A stretch of 33,441 nt of DNA from Caldimicrobium sp. (GTDB taxonomy: Bacteria; Desulfobacterota; Thermodesulfobacteria; Thermodesulfobacteriales; Thermodesulfobacteriaceae), in NCBI GenBank assembly GCA_009903935.1, contig WYEG01000021.1:1-33441 (forward strand), given 5' to 3'. The notes under the pieces are model-generated. The model saw only the letters and a program-made list of their open reading frames with translations. It was not told the DNA's origin and did no database searches. Positions 33,432 through 33,441 of the stretch are shown here, piece after piece (position 1 is the stretch's first letter; every line of letters begins with the position of its first letter). Both the position numbers and the translations under genes were made by a program.

Positions 33432-33441
33432 CTTGTAATTT

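Overview
The window reads as chromosomal DNA of a moderately AT-rich, probably thermophilic, anaerobic Gram-negative bacterium. The best guess is a member of the Thermodesulfobacteriota (Thermodesulfobacterium/Caldimicrobium-like). This is inferred from compact proteins, very tight gene packing, a short EF-Ts, an alpha2beta2 glycyl-tRNA synthetase, SelB, and a YedE-TusA-DsrE sulfur-relay cluster of the type linked to sulfur-disproportionating bacteria. No rRNA or tRNA gene and no CRISPR array was seen.

Layout. Bases 1-208 are the 5' end of an IS256-like element cut by the window edge, lying 18 bp past the rpoD stop codon. rpoD, a SagB-type nitroreductase and mnmG follow on the minus strand. 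mnmG faces a YhcC-type radical SAM gene across a short divergent promoter region. A DolP/YraP-like BON lipoprotein gene and a small helical protein gene are divergent, and their start codons share one CATG. From 12225 down to 6451 runs a minus-strand operon of eight genes: rpsB-tsf-pyrH-frr-uppS-cdsA-HD hydrolase-ddl. It combines translation with envelope precursor synthesis and begins with a structured rpsB leader. Divergent from it is an ftsE-ftsX-envC-like operon that becomes strikingly AT-rich. After a small minus-strand RsmF-tail-like gene and a repeat-filled gap comes purM-glyQ-glyS-selB on the plus strand, then a second repeat-filled gap and a Lon-family AAA protease gene on the minus strand.

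The right third is all minus strand. First (26852 to 24419) is a five-gene cluster: a YeeE/YedE transporter, TusA, two DsrE-like proteins and a small protein. It has its own promoter and terminator and looks like a persulfide import and relay module. Second (33431 to 27021) is a three-gene operon: DNA polymerase X, a four-CBS/PAS/GAF diguanylate cyclase, and a divergent UvrA paralogue whose second ATPase half has lost its catalytic motifs.

Most notable are the single-site UvrA-like protein, the sulfur-relay cluster, a family of intergenic hairpins that share a tandem G-A/G-A internal loop, the IS hairpin that takes in its own start codon, three likely leaderless genes, and the rpsB leader structure.
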